Notes: generated from the letters alone by a model not told the origin. A DNA stretch of 64,000 bases from Parietaria judaica (GCA_954871525.1 OX940866.1:16391001-16455000); one strand, 5' to 3'; positions 1 to 11,610 are shown, counted from the first letter of the stretch. Made by a program: numbers and translations.

Positions 1-181
1 CTTGTATGTACATCGAGCTTTTGATTCATTCTAACGATTGTTTGCGAAGATTAGGGGTTGGTGTGTACTGTGTAGTATTTTCGGAAACAAATCTTCGGTT
101 AGTGACACGTGGCTGATAGAATTTATGACATATTGGAGGTCTTTTTCCATCAGTCAACCCTTTTCTCTTCGTAGTTCTTCT
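1..181. other. Unassigned left flank
   Basis: No gene or repeat family is recognised here. The stretch runs up to the target-site duplication of the hAT element. A short open frame crosses into the transposon, so it is probably chance. Confidence 0.4.
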
Positions 182-557
182 ATAATGGTCAGGCCCGGCC
201 CCGAGGCAAGCCGTGCAAGGCGACGGCCTTGGGCCCCTGATTTCAAGGGGCCCCTTCGCCGGTCACCGATCGCCAGAAGTGAATATGACGCCATTAGAGA
301 GTGTCGCTATTTTCTGCAAATAAGAGAGCGAGCGGTTAGAGAAGAAAGAAGTTTAATAACCTATTAATATTGATTAGATGAAAATGGAGGCCCACATTAT
401 TACTCATTTAGTTTGTTTTATTTGTTTCTCTTTCTCATTTTTTATTTGATAATTTAATTATGTGATGGGCCCAATATAACTCTCGTCACTCGTAAAAGTG
501 AAATTGCAATGTTTATAATTGTCTTTTTTTTTTCTTGAAATTTGAATATATTTAAGT

Positions 558-1156
558 TAGGGGTGAGCGTGGGTTGGGTTGGGCCGCCCCGATGCTTTTT
601 ATGGACCCGACCCGATCACTTCGGGTCCCCAAATAAATGTCCGATCCGACCCAAAAAAATTTAATGCCCGAACCAAACCGACCCAATAAAAAATCGGGTT
701 GGATTGGTTTGGGTCGCCATGGCCCGATTAATTAAAATTTAATCTTATATAACACAAAATAATATGAAAAAAATGCATCAATGTAACTCAAAATTCAAGT
801 AAAAATACCCCAAACAAATGTAATCAAACAAATGTACACTAAATAATGTAAAACATGAAAATGAGAGATTGAAGGGTCTTTGAATGTAAATAAAATTGAG
901 GATGAGAAATTTTAAAAGACTATAGATTGCACTACTTGAATAAAAAATCAATATGAAATATATATTAATTATAATGGTCGGGTCGAAGACCCCGACCCGA
1001 CCCAAGGTTTTGGACCCGACCCCGACCCGAATAATAGTCGGGTCCGGCCCGATCCGACCCAATTTTGAGCGGGTTAGATTGGGTGGATTTGATTGGGGTC
1101 GGGTCTATAACGGATTGGGTTGGGCCATCGGGTTGGGTCTAAAATGCTCACCCCTA
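558..1156. mobile_element. Non-autonomous hAT element nested in the outer hAT
   Basis: Perfect 11-bp terminal inverted repeats (TAGGGGTGAGC at the left, GCTCACCCCTA at the right) are flanked by an 8-bp target duplication, ATTTAAGT at 550-557 and ATTTATGT at 1157-1164 (7 of 8). The 599-bp interior is non-coding. It carries many copies of GGGTCGGG / CCCGACCC in both orientations, concentrated near both ends, as expected for subterminal transposase-binding sites of hAT elements (inferred). The short open frames on both strands are by-products of these GC-rich repeats. Confidence 0.85.
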
Positions 1157-1167
1157 ATTTATGTTTT

Positions 1168-1286
1168 CCAGTTAAATATGCAAGTAATATGTGCATAATG
1201 TATGTTTGTACATCTTTATTCAAACATACATTATGCACATATTCATGGCATATCCAGTTAAATATGCAAGTAATATGTGCATAATG
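1168..1286. repeat. Direct repeat plus perfect 23-bp palindrome
   Basis: A 33-bp sequence beginning CCAGTTAAATATGCAAG occurs at 1168-1200 and identically at 1254-1286. Between them, 1186-1208 and 1221-1243 are perfect inverted repeats of 23 bp with a 12-bp loop, so the locus could form a hairpin. It lies just outside the right end of the inner hAT. No family is recognised. Confidence 0.8.
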
Positions 1287-1752
1287 CATTGTATTTGTTG
1301 ATTGTTTTAGTTCTTATCAAACAATACTGTTTTGTTTGAGTAAAGATAAATTTATTAATTCATATGACATATAATAACTTTTTCTATTCATTTCAAATAA
1401 ATTTATAAAAATAATTGCATTTTAATTTAATCTCACATTTAATTTAACACAGTCATTTTATGATTTTATGATACCATGTTACCTCTGGTTTAGAGTTTTC
1501 TTATTTAATACTATTTAATCTAAAATAGAGTTATTATAAATAATTTATAATTTTCTTAGATTTTTCAGTGTTATACATTAAAATATCATTAGTAATTAAT
1601 GTAAAAATGTCATAGACTAATAATTACTATTAAAAATATATAAATAAGAATATTACTTCTAAAATATATAAATATATATCTTTTTAGGGGCCTTCAATAA
1701 AATATTTTATCACCTAGCCCCCCATAATATTAGGGCCGGCCCTGAAAATGGT

Positions 1753-4017
1753 GAAAAGAATCAAGGCTTAACATTAAACCTAAGTCGGTATAATGTATTT
1801 TAATTTACTAACATATAGTGAAAGACAAGTAAATACTGTACAGATTATTATGAGTTATGACAGTGAAAAACTTATTTCTCTAACTAGGGACTGATGTCAA
1901 AGTTTCTAGAAACCAGCTAAAAATGATACAAGGTAACATAAAACAGGATACAGGAAATATTATTTGACTTAATCCCCAAAGCATTAAAATTGTACTTCTC
2001 TTAATTACTATAAACTAATCACCTTCCTGCAAGAAGTCATATGCGTTTATATTTTCAAAGAGTTATTGGATATAGTGTTCATCTTTTGTCTAATCCCAAA
2101 ATCCATTTACATAAAGCCCTAAATATTCAATAATACTAGGTCGCACCACGAAACTACAAAAACACCAGGAGATTGAATGTGGGTCACAAACTTTACTTCA
2201 TCTTATATTAGGATTCTAATTATAATTTCAATTACGAGCCCAAACGCTTGGCCCATATAGTAAATGATACCATAACAAAATATTTTTTGGCCCAATAAAA
2301 TTTAAATGACAAACCCACACTCGGCCAAGTTCCAGTCACATTCTTCCGTCGTGCCCAGAAGGTCGTTTGTCCATAAGCTTAATCGCCCAAAAGCTCGTTC
2401 GCCTAAAACCATATCCTTCGCGAAAACCCATCTCGATCGCCGTTCAACTCAGTAAGTTTATAAATTTGTAACTTAAATTACGATTACATGTATAGTAATT
2501 CACAATTATAAATTCGTAACTTAAATTACAATTACATGTATAAATTCGTAACTTTAATTACAATTACATGTATAGTGATTTACTATTATAAATTCGTAAA
2601 AAGAGTTACGTTAAATGTAAATACCAAAACCAACTTGAGTATAGTGATTTACTATTACAAATTCGTAACTTAAATTACAATTACATTATACTTCGTATTG
2701 CAATTATTTTCGTAACATCATATACAAATTCGTAACTATAAATACGAAACTGTGACTAAAAGGATTTATTAAAATTTCGTAAATATATTTACAGTTCAAC
2801 AGGTTAAAAACTTTTTTGTAAATATATTTACAGTTTCTTACAGGTTAATAGATTACGTAAATATATTTACAAGTGAATAAAATTGCAAATTCGTAACTAT
2901 AAATACGAAAATGTAATTAAGAGGATTTATTCAGGTGGATTTACTGATTAATAGGGACCAAAAATTCGAAGAAAAAAAATAGATTTATTTTTAATCGTTA
3001 AAATACTGATTAATGGGGAGGATAAATTCGAAAAGGAAGGATAAAGATTAATTAGTTATTTAGTTTGCTACATTCAAGGAAAATATTTGTTTTTTAATTT
3101 AATTTTTAATAAATCAACTTAACATTAAACGTGATTTAAAAATAGAGGGGCATATTAGTCCATATTTTAATTTATTGGTGGTTATAATTACCATAAATAA
3201 AAATAGGCATTTTTTTTCAAACCTTGAGTTACAAATAGGCATTTGCCTCATTTTCCCTAAAAAATATTAATAAAATAAGATAGCTAGTCTTGTATAGCTC
3301 TCTACATTTAGCTAGTCATATAGCTAAAACCAAAATAGCTAGTCCCGTTGGAGTGGTAAAAAAATTTGTCTTATCACTAGTTATTACAGCTAAGATTAAG
3401 ACGACGGAATTTGAATGCAAATCTGAATAATAAGATATTACATCTGAATCTGAATTGTTAAAAGTTAGGTTTGTTTGTTTTTTAAGATCTGAATGCACTT
3501 CTGAATACATTTTTATTTTATAATTAAATTAATTTTTTTCATGGACTGTGTTAAATATAAATATCATGTTATATGATTATTAACATCATAGTAATTTTGT
3601 GTTTAAGTGTAAAATTAACATGTTTAATCTTACGGTCTACCATTATGTTCTCGATACATTTTAAATGGGCATTTTTGAAAAATACCCCTTCCAATAAAAC
3701 TATTTAAGAAAATACCCCTAATATTTACCCATTTTTCATTTAATCCATTTTTACTCAATTTTTTTAACTTTTTTTTTCACTAATGTACAATTTCCTACGT
3801 TTCTACCTCTATATCCTCACTCCTTCGTTTCATTTTTTTTTTATACAAATAGTATTTTTATTATATTTCTAATTTAAATTTTAAAATTCAATAAGAAGAA
3901 CCTTTCCGGAACTCGACTGAAATACTGTTGGAAAGTTTAAAACTAGAAGAATGCAATGATACGTTTGATTTAAATGACGAGCGCAAACACTTGGCCACAT
4001 AATAATCGAAACAACAA
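1753..4017. other. AT-rich non-coding DNA with old repeat remnants
   Basis: No supportable gene is present. The stretch holds the tandem repeat at 2452-2935. It also has two T/A-rich segments resembling degraded transposon ends, near 3205-3260 (repeated AATAGGCATTT words) and near 3664-3720 (GGGCATTTTTGAAAAATACCCC, a common plant repeat terminus). No partner end or target duplication was found, so I do not call elements. Confidence 0.5.
2452..2935. repeat. Degenerate AT-rich tandem repeats (AATTCGTAACT family)
   Basis: The word AAATTCGTAACTTAAATTAC recurs at irregular spacing of about 40-65 bp, usually followed by AATTACATGTATAGTGATT. Towards 2770-2890 the unit changes to GTAAATATATTTACA, itself a near-perfect palindrome. 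The copies are diverged, suggesting an old array. Function unknown. Confidence 0.7.
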
Positions 4018-4045
4018 CACGTGGGAATCACTCTCCTTATAAATA
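4018..4045 (+). promoter_or_regulatory. Promoter: G-box and TATA box of the exon at 4989
   Basis: A CACGTG G-box at 4018-4023 is followed by TATAAATA at 4038-4045. Transcription would start about 30 bp downstream, near 4070. The next ~130 bp are a pyrimidine-rich leader typical of plant 5'UTRs, running to the solo LTR at 4207. The arrangement is visible in the sequence; activity is inferred. Confidence 0.6.
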
Positions 4046-4206
4046 ATATGTCCACTCTCTTTCTCAAAAGTCAAACCCTCGCTTTCTTTCCTTCTTTTCT
4101 CCACAGCCATAACCAGAGAAGAAAAGAAAAAAAACAAATCTCAGGAACCTTCTCCGATACGATTTTGAATTTTCTAGGGTTTTTGGTTGGAATTTTTGGT
4201 CATTAG

Positions 4207-4978
4207 TGATGTGATTCTACGAGCAAAGAAACGAAGGTGCTTCAAAGAGCCAATTACGAGGAGTAACGAAGACTTCAATGAAGAGTTACATGGCTTAAGC
4301 GAAGAAGAATGGAAGAAATTCAAGAGCACGCTGAATAGGCTTATTCAAAAGATTTGGGCTCAAGCTGATTCAAAGAAGACCGTTCATTATGATTCTGATC
4401 TTCATCCCAAGATGATGAAAATTATTCAATCTTTGGATTATTTTGGTCAAATTTGATTAAGTGTGTGGTTATTTCCTTTAGTTAAAAACGTTGAACCTAG
4501 TCATGTTGCTGTATTAGGGTTTCAATTAATGGTTGTTGTTGGGATTTAGTAGTAGTTAATAGGGTAGTTTGAAAGCTGGTCTTTTATTGGGGTTTTATGA
4601 GTGGTTGTCATCAATTCCCACCACTTTGTAATGCCTATTTAAAGGCCACCAAGAGGACCAACGAATTTAGAATGAAGTTTTCAGATATATCTTGTGAGTT
4701 AAACTCTCTCTATAGTTCTTAGGAGCTTTACGAACTTATCGGAACCTTTCCGTGGCGTTCTTCGACTTATCAAGCGAATTTCCATCTTCGTTTGTGGCGT
4801 CTTCCCAATCTGAATTTTGTTGAGTTCATCAAAGCATCGGGTCAAAGGTTAACAATACCTTTGGTTCGTGTTTGTTCGGGTTCAAGAATTCCAATTTCTC
4901 CACACAATCTGATCGAAGTAAAGTCTATCAGAACCATTTTGTCTTCGGGTCTCGTTATTCTTAACGGGGTTCGTATGA
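4207..4978 (+). mobile_element. Solo LTR of the CRM-like Ty3/gypsy family, inserted in a 5'UTR
   Basis: This 772-bp segment starts TGATG and ends TTCGTATGA. It aligns throughout with the LTRs of the element at 35866-42359, where the end is TTCGTATCA. A perfect 5-bp target duplication ATTAG flanks it at 4202-4206 and 4979-4983, so it is a solo LTR left by LTR-LTR recombination. Like the complete LTRs, its first ~250 bp encode the polyprotein C-terminus (residues such as LNRLIQKIWAQADSKK), because in this family the pol frame runs into the 3' LTR. Joining the flanks restores a 5'UTR with the host start codon 10 bp downstream of the LTR. Confidence 0.9.
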
Positions 4979-4988
4979 ATTAGTAAGG

Positions 4989-5066
4989 ATGGTGTCGGAG
5001 AACGGCGTCGATAAGCTCGCTGATGGAGTTGAGACGCTCTTGATTTCCGACCATCGAGATAATCTC
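4989..5066 (+). CDS. First coding exon of an unidentified host gene (partial)
   Basis: ATG at 4989 opens a 26-codon exon (MVSENGVDKLADGVETLLIS, then DHRDNL) ending exactly before a consensus donor GTAAGT at 5067, in phase 0. With the solo LTR removed, a G-box, TATA box and pyrimidine-rich leader lie correctly upstream, so I think it is a genuine gene start. No second exon is recognisable before 18419, where the presumed intron is filled with nested retrotransposons, and an F-box pseudogene follows. The gene is therefore either truncated or has a very long first intron. The peptide weakly recalls the N-terminus of plant nucleoredoxins (LL-x-S-x-x-RD-x-L before the first thioredoxin-like domain); I hold that loosely. 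Confidence 0.5.
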
Positions 5067-5539
5067 GTAAGTAGTCTCGACCTTCATACTACTAGCTAGG
5101 GTTTAGATTTGCGTGAATGTTTGGTTATAATTAGTACATTATACGAGTACTTTGATTTATCGGAACAGTGCTTGAAAGTTCGTGAATATTTGTAATTGCG
5201 TGAATAAATAATATAAGTGAAACTTGATTTTTACACCCCCAAGTTTCTAAGTTTTAAAACTATATTTCTCTACTTTTTGCGTTCCAAAATACTTTTTTTT
5301 TTACAATGAACATCGGTAATATCGGTAATATCCCTGATAATGGGTATTTATTGTAATTCTAATTTTCAATTATCCCGGCGTCTTTATCTTTAATATATAT
5401 TAGGATAGCTGCTTAGTTTTTGAATATTTGAAGTAATATTGCAAGTATCTCTACTTTGTGGTACAAATATACTACAAAAATATTTCTTCTTTTATATATT
5501 TGCATGGAAGTTTATTTCTTCTTATTCTTTATATATTTG
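5067..5539 (+). other. Presumed intron 1, left part
   Basis: This AT-rich DNA follows the GTAAGT donor and contains no coding signal. It ends in ATTTG at 5535-5539, the target duplication of the solo Tat LTR. The right-hand continuation begins at 18420. Confidence 0.45.
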
Positions 5540-5689
5540 TGTTCTGTGCATTTTTCGTAACATATAAAAATTGGGCCCCATTTGACAAAAGTCAAAGCCC
5601 GTTAAGAAAAGTCAAAGCCTGTCATGGTAAGTCAAGGCCCATCACCAACGCCAAAAGCCCGGGACCGAAGAACTAAGACATTGGCGAGG

Positions 5690-5995
5690 CACCGGGGTCA
5701 AAAGGCCACGAGGCGACGAAGCCGACAAGGCGACGAAGCCGACGAGGCGACGAAGCCGACAAGGCGACGAGGTGACAAGCCGACGAAGCGACGAGGCGAC
5801 AAGGCGACGAGGCGACGAGGCGACAAGCCGACGTAGCGACGAGGCGACAAGCCGACGAGGCGACGAAGCCGACAAGGCGACGAGGCGACAAGCCGAGGAA
5901 GCAACGAGGCGACAAGGCGACAAGGCGACGAAGCGACGAGGCGACAAGCCGACGAAGAGACGAGGCGACAAGCCGACGAGGTAACAAGGCGACAA
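5690..5995. repeat. GC-rich short tandem array inside the Tat LTR
   Basis: About 300 bp consist of units such as GACGAGGCGACAAGCC and GACGAAGCGACGAGGC, with 8-bp and 16-bp sub-periods. Because the units are mostly multiples of 8, all frames stay largely open on both strands, giving Arg/Asp/Lys-rich products on plus and Ser/Leu/Arg-rich products on minus. The related LTR at about 42940 lacks the array, so it expanded in this copy or subfamily. Confidence 0.9.
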
Positions 5996-6294
5996 GCCCC
6001 CTCGTCATAACTTGACGAGGGCGTAACTTGTAATCATTCCACACGACGAGGAGATCCGAGGCCACGAAGACCTCCGGGAAATCCTCCGGATTTCCCCGAA
6101 CACAACAAGCGGATTCGCGGACAACCCGAAGACATCGAAGACGAATCAAGAAGCACCGACGACCCCTTTTACAAAGGAGAAACTCGCAAGCCCCTGGAGG
6201 TGCAATATTCAGGGAATTCGCAGACCCCTGAAGATGTAGTTATCGGGGAATTCGCAGGCCCCTATGAAGTGCAATTTCAGGGAGTTGGTTTTCC

Positions 6295-6302
6295 TATAAA
6301 TA
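6295..6302 (+). promoter_or_regulatory. TATA box of the Tat LTR
   Basis: TATAAATA sits in TTTTCCTATAAATAGGAGCC and is followed by a CT-rich tract (6330-6385). The same context, inverted, is at 42658-42665 in the related LTR. The U3/R boundary would lie near 6325 (inferred). Confidence 0.7.
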
Positions 6303-6688
6303 GGAGCCTTCTCCCCCTCATTTCCACACTCACTCACAGCTTTCTTCAGAGCATCTCTCTCTAGCTTTCTCTCTCTAAAAATTCGTCCACTCCTATAGGA
6401 GGAAGGACTTGAATAAGAGTTGAGATCGATCTAGAAGCAGAGTCTTAAGCTTGAGAAGAAAGGTTGTTCGACGAGTCAGCTAAGGCGTCCCTCGACAGGT
6501 GGGTAACCACGCCACCACCTGTGAGGTCGACAAAGGAAGAAGCGTCCCTTCGTCAGGATAAGGCCCCTCGTCATTCGAGGCCACCTACCCCGGAAAGGTC
6601 GACAAAGGAGCACACCTCGTCAGGTCAAGGCTCTCGCTGTACTTCGCCCACACAAGGGAAGTTCGACAGTGAGTTCGCCAACACCAAC

Positions 6689-9440
6689 TGTTGGAAATCA
6701 CGTCTCGGATTCCTTGAAAATTATCACGAATTGAACCTCCGAACCGTCCGGGTAACATTTAAAAATTAATTTAAAGCGGAATAACTTGTTATCCGTCCAA
6801 CGGTCCGGATATCGGATAATAACCATTTCACAAGATCTGATAAATATTATGTAATTTGATATTCATATATCATTATTAATAATCTAGTCATAATAGGAAA
6901 TAAATAGAAAGCAGTAAATGGTTACATTTATTAACCCAATGCATAAGGCCGTACCTCTATTGACGACTTCCGGCTGCGCGTTCTGAATCGGGCAGGGCTC
7001 CGCCGGTGCTGAGGGAAACTCCCGTGATCTTCCGGGATATTCTCCTGGAATCCTCGTACCGAAGCGTGGGCTTCGCCGGCAGGACTCCGTCGCAAAATTT
7101 TAACTGATGGTTCTTTTTAAGCTTCCGGAGAAATAGTCTCCTAAGCCGAACCAGAAAAGAGAGATCAGAGAGAAAATTCGCAGACCCTGAGGGAGAGGGA
7201 GAGTTCGAATTTTTCTCTGGGGAAAGGTGTGAAAAATGTGTAGAATGAGCCTCCTATTTATAGGCTCAAACCGTAACCGAATTGGAGAATTTCCCTCCCT
7301 AATTTCGAATTTCATATAATTAAATATAATTAATTATCTTAATCCAATGGTCCAGATTTAATCTCATCTAAATCCAATGGATATAATTAATTAGGGATTT
7401 AATTAAATAAGAAAGATTTGGATAAATCAAAAAATCCAATCTTATCTTCTTATCTTTATAAAATTCGAATTATCATATATATTTATAATAAAATTTGAAT
7501 TATTATTATCTAGATCCAACGGTTGAGATAAATCTTTAAACCGATCTAATGGATCAAATTAGTTTAGGATAAAATCAAATATAAAAAGACTTAATAAAAA
7601 CAATTTCGATTTTATCCTTAACTCATAATTCGAAAATTATATAAATATATATATATAATTAATTAATTTTCAATCTGACGGTAAAGATTAAATCTTTGAC
7701 CGATCTAACGGATATAATTAATTAACCAAATTCAAAAAATGAAACTTGGTCACCAAGTTATTAAATTCGAATTTATCAATATCCTAATCCAACGGTTGAT
7801 ATTAAATCATAACCGATCCAATGGATTAAATTGATTTTAGGGATTTTCCAAGATACCAAAACGTTTGGTACTTTTGCCGCAAATATGGAAAGACCAAATC
7901 ATGTTTATTCGAATTGCCTAGGGTTTCATATTATGAAACCCTAATTCGAATTTACACATATAAATATATATAAATATATATTTTTATTTATTAATATAAA
8001 TCTATTAATTATTAATTAATTATTAATAAGATATTAATAATTAAATCCAAATAATTAAATTATATTAATATTTCCTGATCTCAATATCACACATTAAAAT
8101 GTCATGGTGCCACACCATCATTTAAATTCGTGACATGTGATTTAATTTCAAAGTTTATCGAACCGATCACAAACTTAGAAAATCTATAAATCACTAACCG
8201 TAAGTCGAAATGACTTGGTTCAAAAAGCAAAGTTGCTTAGAATTTAATTTCCAACAACATGGTGCCGATAGAAAATCTAAATTCTAACCTTCTTTTATCA
8301 GTTAATTTCGTGTACCAAAATATGGTACTTTTGCCACGCTAACGATAAAACTATCTGATGTCTGCCACAGACTTTTTCAGTTTTATAAGTCAACCCAAAT
8401 GATTAAACATTATCCAGAATGTATTTTAATCACGTACGTATCATCCGTTACGGAGCTATCCTGGGGACCATGGACCAGTATCACTTAAGCTCCAACGAAC
8501 TGCTAGTTGTTCGTCAAACCTCGAAGTGATTCCACTATAGACCCGAGGCTGCACTCTTTAGTGATACGGTATATATTATTCCCTTTATAACAGCAGGGTG
8601 TCCATCGATACAATCAAATTCGGGTTATTGATCTTTCACTTGATGATCCACACATGAGCAGGCGGTTTCTACCGTTATGCCCCTCATTGCATTTTCATCC
8701 TTGACTCAGTCAGTAATATTTTGAGCAACCCACTTATGGTTTCGATTCATAAGTTGCGCACAGGTACCTCTCACTTCTCACCACCGACAATCAAGGGAAT
8801 CATCATCACTCTGAAGAGAGCTGTGCGATGCCCATGTCTATGACCAAGCTACCCTCACTGCTGACTATCATGTTCCCAAAATAATAGTGTTGGGAACAAC
8901 GGTAATATTTCGTGTTCTTTAACGGTTAAATCAAAGAACAATCAAGCCAACAACTCAGACTCAAGATCACTCAGGACTTAGATCGAATATCCATTTGATC
9001 ATCTACTAGTGACTCAACTCCAAGTTATCAGTGACGGTCTTATATGATAACTTCCGGAGTTTAAGTCAGGTCCAGTCCAGTATGAAGACACTTCATACTT
9101 AATGCACTTCTAGTGAGTGTGACACACACAAAATACAGAATAGGATTGTCACTTAGTCACATTAATGACCTTATACGATTAATGGGCTCCCACCCAGTTG
9201 ATCAGGTCACGGACATTTTAAGTTCATTTATTATGATTATTAATTCTTCCTCACATTGACTCTGTTGTGATAATAATAACATAATTGCATCCTTTATGAA
9301 CTAAGGAATCAAACATTCTATTTTACTCAACCAGAAACTATAATAAGATTAACATAATAAGCATCATCTTTATTCAACGACTTGTCATAATCTTTTACAA
9401 ATGGATAAAATATCTTGTTTAAGGACACATATGTCCAACA
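6689..9440 (-). mobile_element. Solo LTR of a Ty1/copia family (minus orientation)
   Basis: This 2752-bp LTR begins TGTTGGAAATCACGTCTCGG and ends ATATGTCCAACA, with a perfect target duplication CCAAC at 6684-6688 and 9441-9445. It is the reverse complement of the LTR at 49299-51999, which belongs to a copia element with a gag gene, so both family and orientation are clear. Its promoter, reversed as TATTTATA at 7255-7262, faces leftward. It was inserted in the Tat LTR before the Tekay element, because the Tekay insertion lies in and just beyond its right target duplication. Confidence 0.9.
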
Positions 9441-9447
9441 CCAACGA

Positions 9448-11607
9448 TGTAATACCCTCAATATTATATATATATATATATATAAAAAGTCAAAAAGTCA
9501 AATCAGTTTTGGCAGAGGGGCCATCACTTCCCCTCCACCCTCTCTCTCTCAATTTGTCGCAGCATCCATCTCTCTCTTTTTATATTTTTTTTCTTTCTTT
9601 CTCAACAAATCTTCAAGACACTATATCTCTCTCACCGGAGCTCCGATCGGAGCGTGGTTGGTGGCGCCGGAAAGCTCTCGAGAAGGCGAGGCTACTTCTA
9701 GGCGGAAGTCGACCCGAAGTGGTGGCGCTTGGCCGGAATAGTCGCCGGAAGGTTCGGTTTCTTAACTCGAGATCTATACCGTTTGGGTTCCATTTTGAGA
9801 AATCTAACACCGGAATCATGTTCATGAAGCCTATTAGAGTCCGTTGGTGGTGCCACCTCGCCGTCGCCGTCGCCGGTCGCCGCCGTCGACCGCCGCGTCA
9901 TTTTCCGATCCCAAAATTAATCGAGGGGTTTTGAAGCCCTCGTCGAGGAGATTAAAAGCCCTCGATCGTAATTGTCATCGGACTCCCGGTAAGCTCGAAT
10001 TTCCTTGCCCTAGTTTCTGATTTTAAATGATCAAATTAGGTATGTTCTGGGCCTTGATTGATGAAATTGACCTCGCCATTGTGTTTAGAATAGTCGAATT
10101 AGGCTAGGAGAGGTATCACATTGTCGAATTGATGCCCGTTTTACTGCCTCGTTTTGCGTGCCCGACGGGAATTCGGCCCGGGTTAAATGTCAGCGTATCG
10201 GGTTTTCAATTGAAAATTTGAATTCCAATCTTAGTAACAATTGACTTATGGATGGTATCGGTGTTGTAGTTGGCGCGGGTAGTCGTTCCGGGGTCGCCTC
10301 GAAAACTGTGTTGCCCGAACCACCAGTTTTGAATAGGTCAACGGATCCCAAAGTCTCTAATCATCAATCTCAGGGCCAAGACGAACCCACATCTTCGACT
10401 AGCTAGTCGATCGGTCAAAGTTTCGACGGGTTGAGGTAGGGGCTGTTACCTTTTCTCGCAATTTAAAATGAGCGTAGAAACCAACGTTATAATGAAGATT
10501 GAACCGGATAGGTTAAAATTGGAATTAATGAAATGAAATGTTATTTTAATCAAAAGATAAAATTAATGTTATGTTTGTCGTCGCTTGATAGCGAGGCAGA
10601 GAACCAGGTATGGTTTGATATTCGTTATTATATTTATGTTTATGGTTACGTCGGGATGACGTATATTGATGTTGGTACCCGCTTCGGGCGGATGATGATT
10701 ATTATGATATGGTACCCGCTTTGGGCGGATGATGTGTATGTTGATATGGTACCCGCTTCGGGCGGATGAGCTGCTGACGAGCAGTTGGCTACTGCGCAGT
10801 AGGCCGGACATGGATATGGATATGGATATGGATATGGATGGACCCAAAAGTCAACATTTCGACCCATGGCGAACTGGCCGTCTTTGGTGGTGATTAGGAT
10901 CCCGAGTCGAGGGCGAGTTACGGTTAGGGACTTATAGTCCACTTGTTCTCGTGCCTTGAGGACTCGATGGGATATAGTGGAGAAAAGGCGTGAGCTGACT
11001 CGGCATGGACCACCGAAATGATTTGGCTTTTGTGGAGTATATTTATTTATTTATTTTATTGTTGAAAATGGTTAAAATGATGAATAAATGGTTTATGTTG
11101 GCGTTTATTTTAATTAATTGAAATTTGACTAATAATGGTTCGGTAAAGAGAATTGGTAATAGATTCCCTACTGAGCATGTGGTGCTCACCCCTTCCCTAT
11201 ACAATTTTTTTCCTTCCAGTTACAGGTGGTGATCAATATCAGACTCCGGACGAGGAGTAGTTTGAGTTAGGAGGTCCACATGTTGATTGGCTAAACCGTA
11301 CCTCTAGTGTTCGTCGAGGTGAATTCCGCTTTTTGGATTGATCTTTTATTCGGACTTGTAATGGATTAAATTAAGGATATTTGTGATGGTGATACGTTAT
11401 ATTTGTCGTTTTATGGTGTTGTATAAACTGTGGTCGTTGATGTTGTATTGTCGTTTTAAGTCCCATGGGCAAAAGTTATGTGTTTGTTGACGTGGACATT
11501 GAATATTCAACGATATCGTTTAAATGATGATGTGTCGTTGACCGGTCCAAGTTTGAAAAGTCGTCGTTTTTGTCTTATTCTACTAACCCCCATCTAGGGG
11601 CGTTACA
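9448..11607 (+). repeat. 5' LTR of the Tekay-like element
   Basis: The 2160-bp LTR starts TGTAATACCC and ends GGGGCGTTACA. It has a TA dinucleotide run near 9465-9485. Three spaced copies of GGTACCCGCTTCGGGCGGATGA-type repeats start at 10674, 10711 and 10748, each able to fold on CCCGCTTCGGG. An ATGGAT/GGATAT hexamer run follows at 10810-10840. Open frames within it are not supported as genes. Confidence 0.9.
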
Positions 11608-11610
11608 GTT

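Larger units (their letters stand above)
190..1744. mobile_element. Non-autonomous hAT-family DNA transposon (outer copy)
   Basis: The ends form an imperfect terminal inverted repeat: the left end reads CAGGCCCGGCCC and the right end reads AGGGCCGGCCCTG. This GGCCGGCC-rich terminus is common among plant hAT elements. The element is flanked by an 8-bp target duplication, ATAATGGT at 182-189 and AAAATGGT at 1745-1752, matching at 7 of 8 positions; 8 bp is the hAT length. No transposase is visible in the 1.55 kb, so it would need a transposase from elsewhere. A second hAT element sits inside at 558-1156, leaving about 0.95 kb of original sequence. Confidence 0.85.

Noticed and set aside
778..1289. 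Short open frames around the inner hAT
   Set aside because: They follow the GGGTCGGG repeats and the palindrome, with no coding evidence.
3316..3510. 64-codon minus-strand frame
   Set aside because: Low-complexity AT-rich sequence; no homology or gene structure.
4021..4206. 61-codon frame in the presumed 5'UTR
   Set aside because: It overlaps the TATA box and starts upstream of the likely transcription start, so it would not be in the mRNA.
5624..6149. Several 70-158 codon open frames on both strands over the GACGARGC array
   Set aside because: They are frame copies of a short tandem repeat inside an LTR, with no domain and no conserved start.
9401..9934. 177-codon plus-strand frame (also at 15744-16142)
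   Set aside because: It crosses from the copia solo LTR into the Tekay LTR start and recurs in the other LTR. It is LTR sequence, not a gene.
10533..10942. Open frames on both strands repeated at 16755-17164
   Set aside because: They are caused by the GGTACCC and GGATAT repeats inside the Tekay LTRs.
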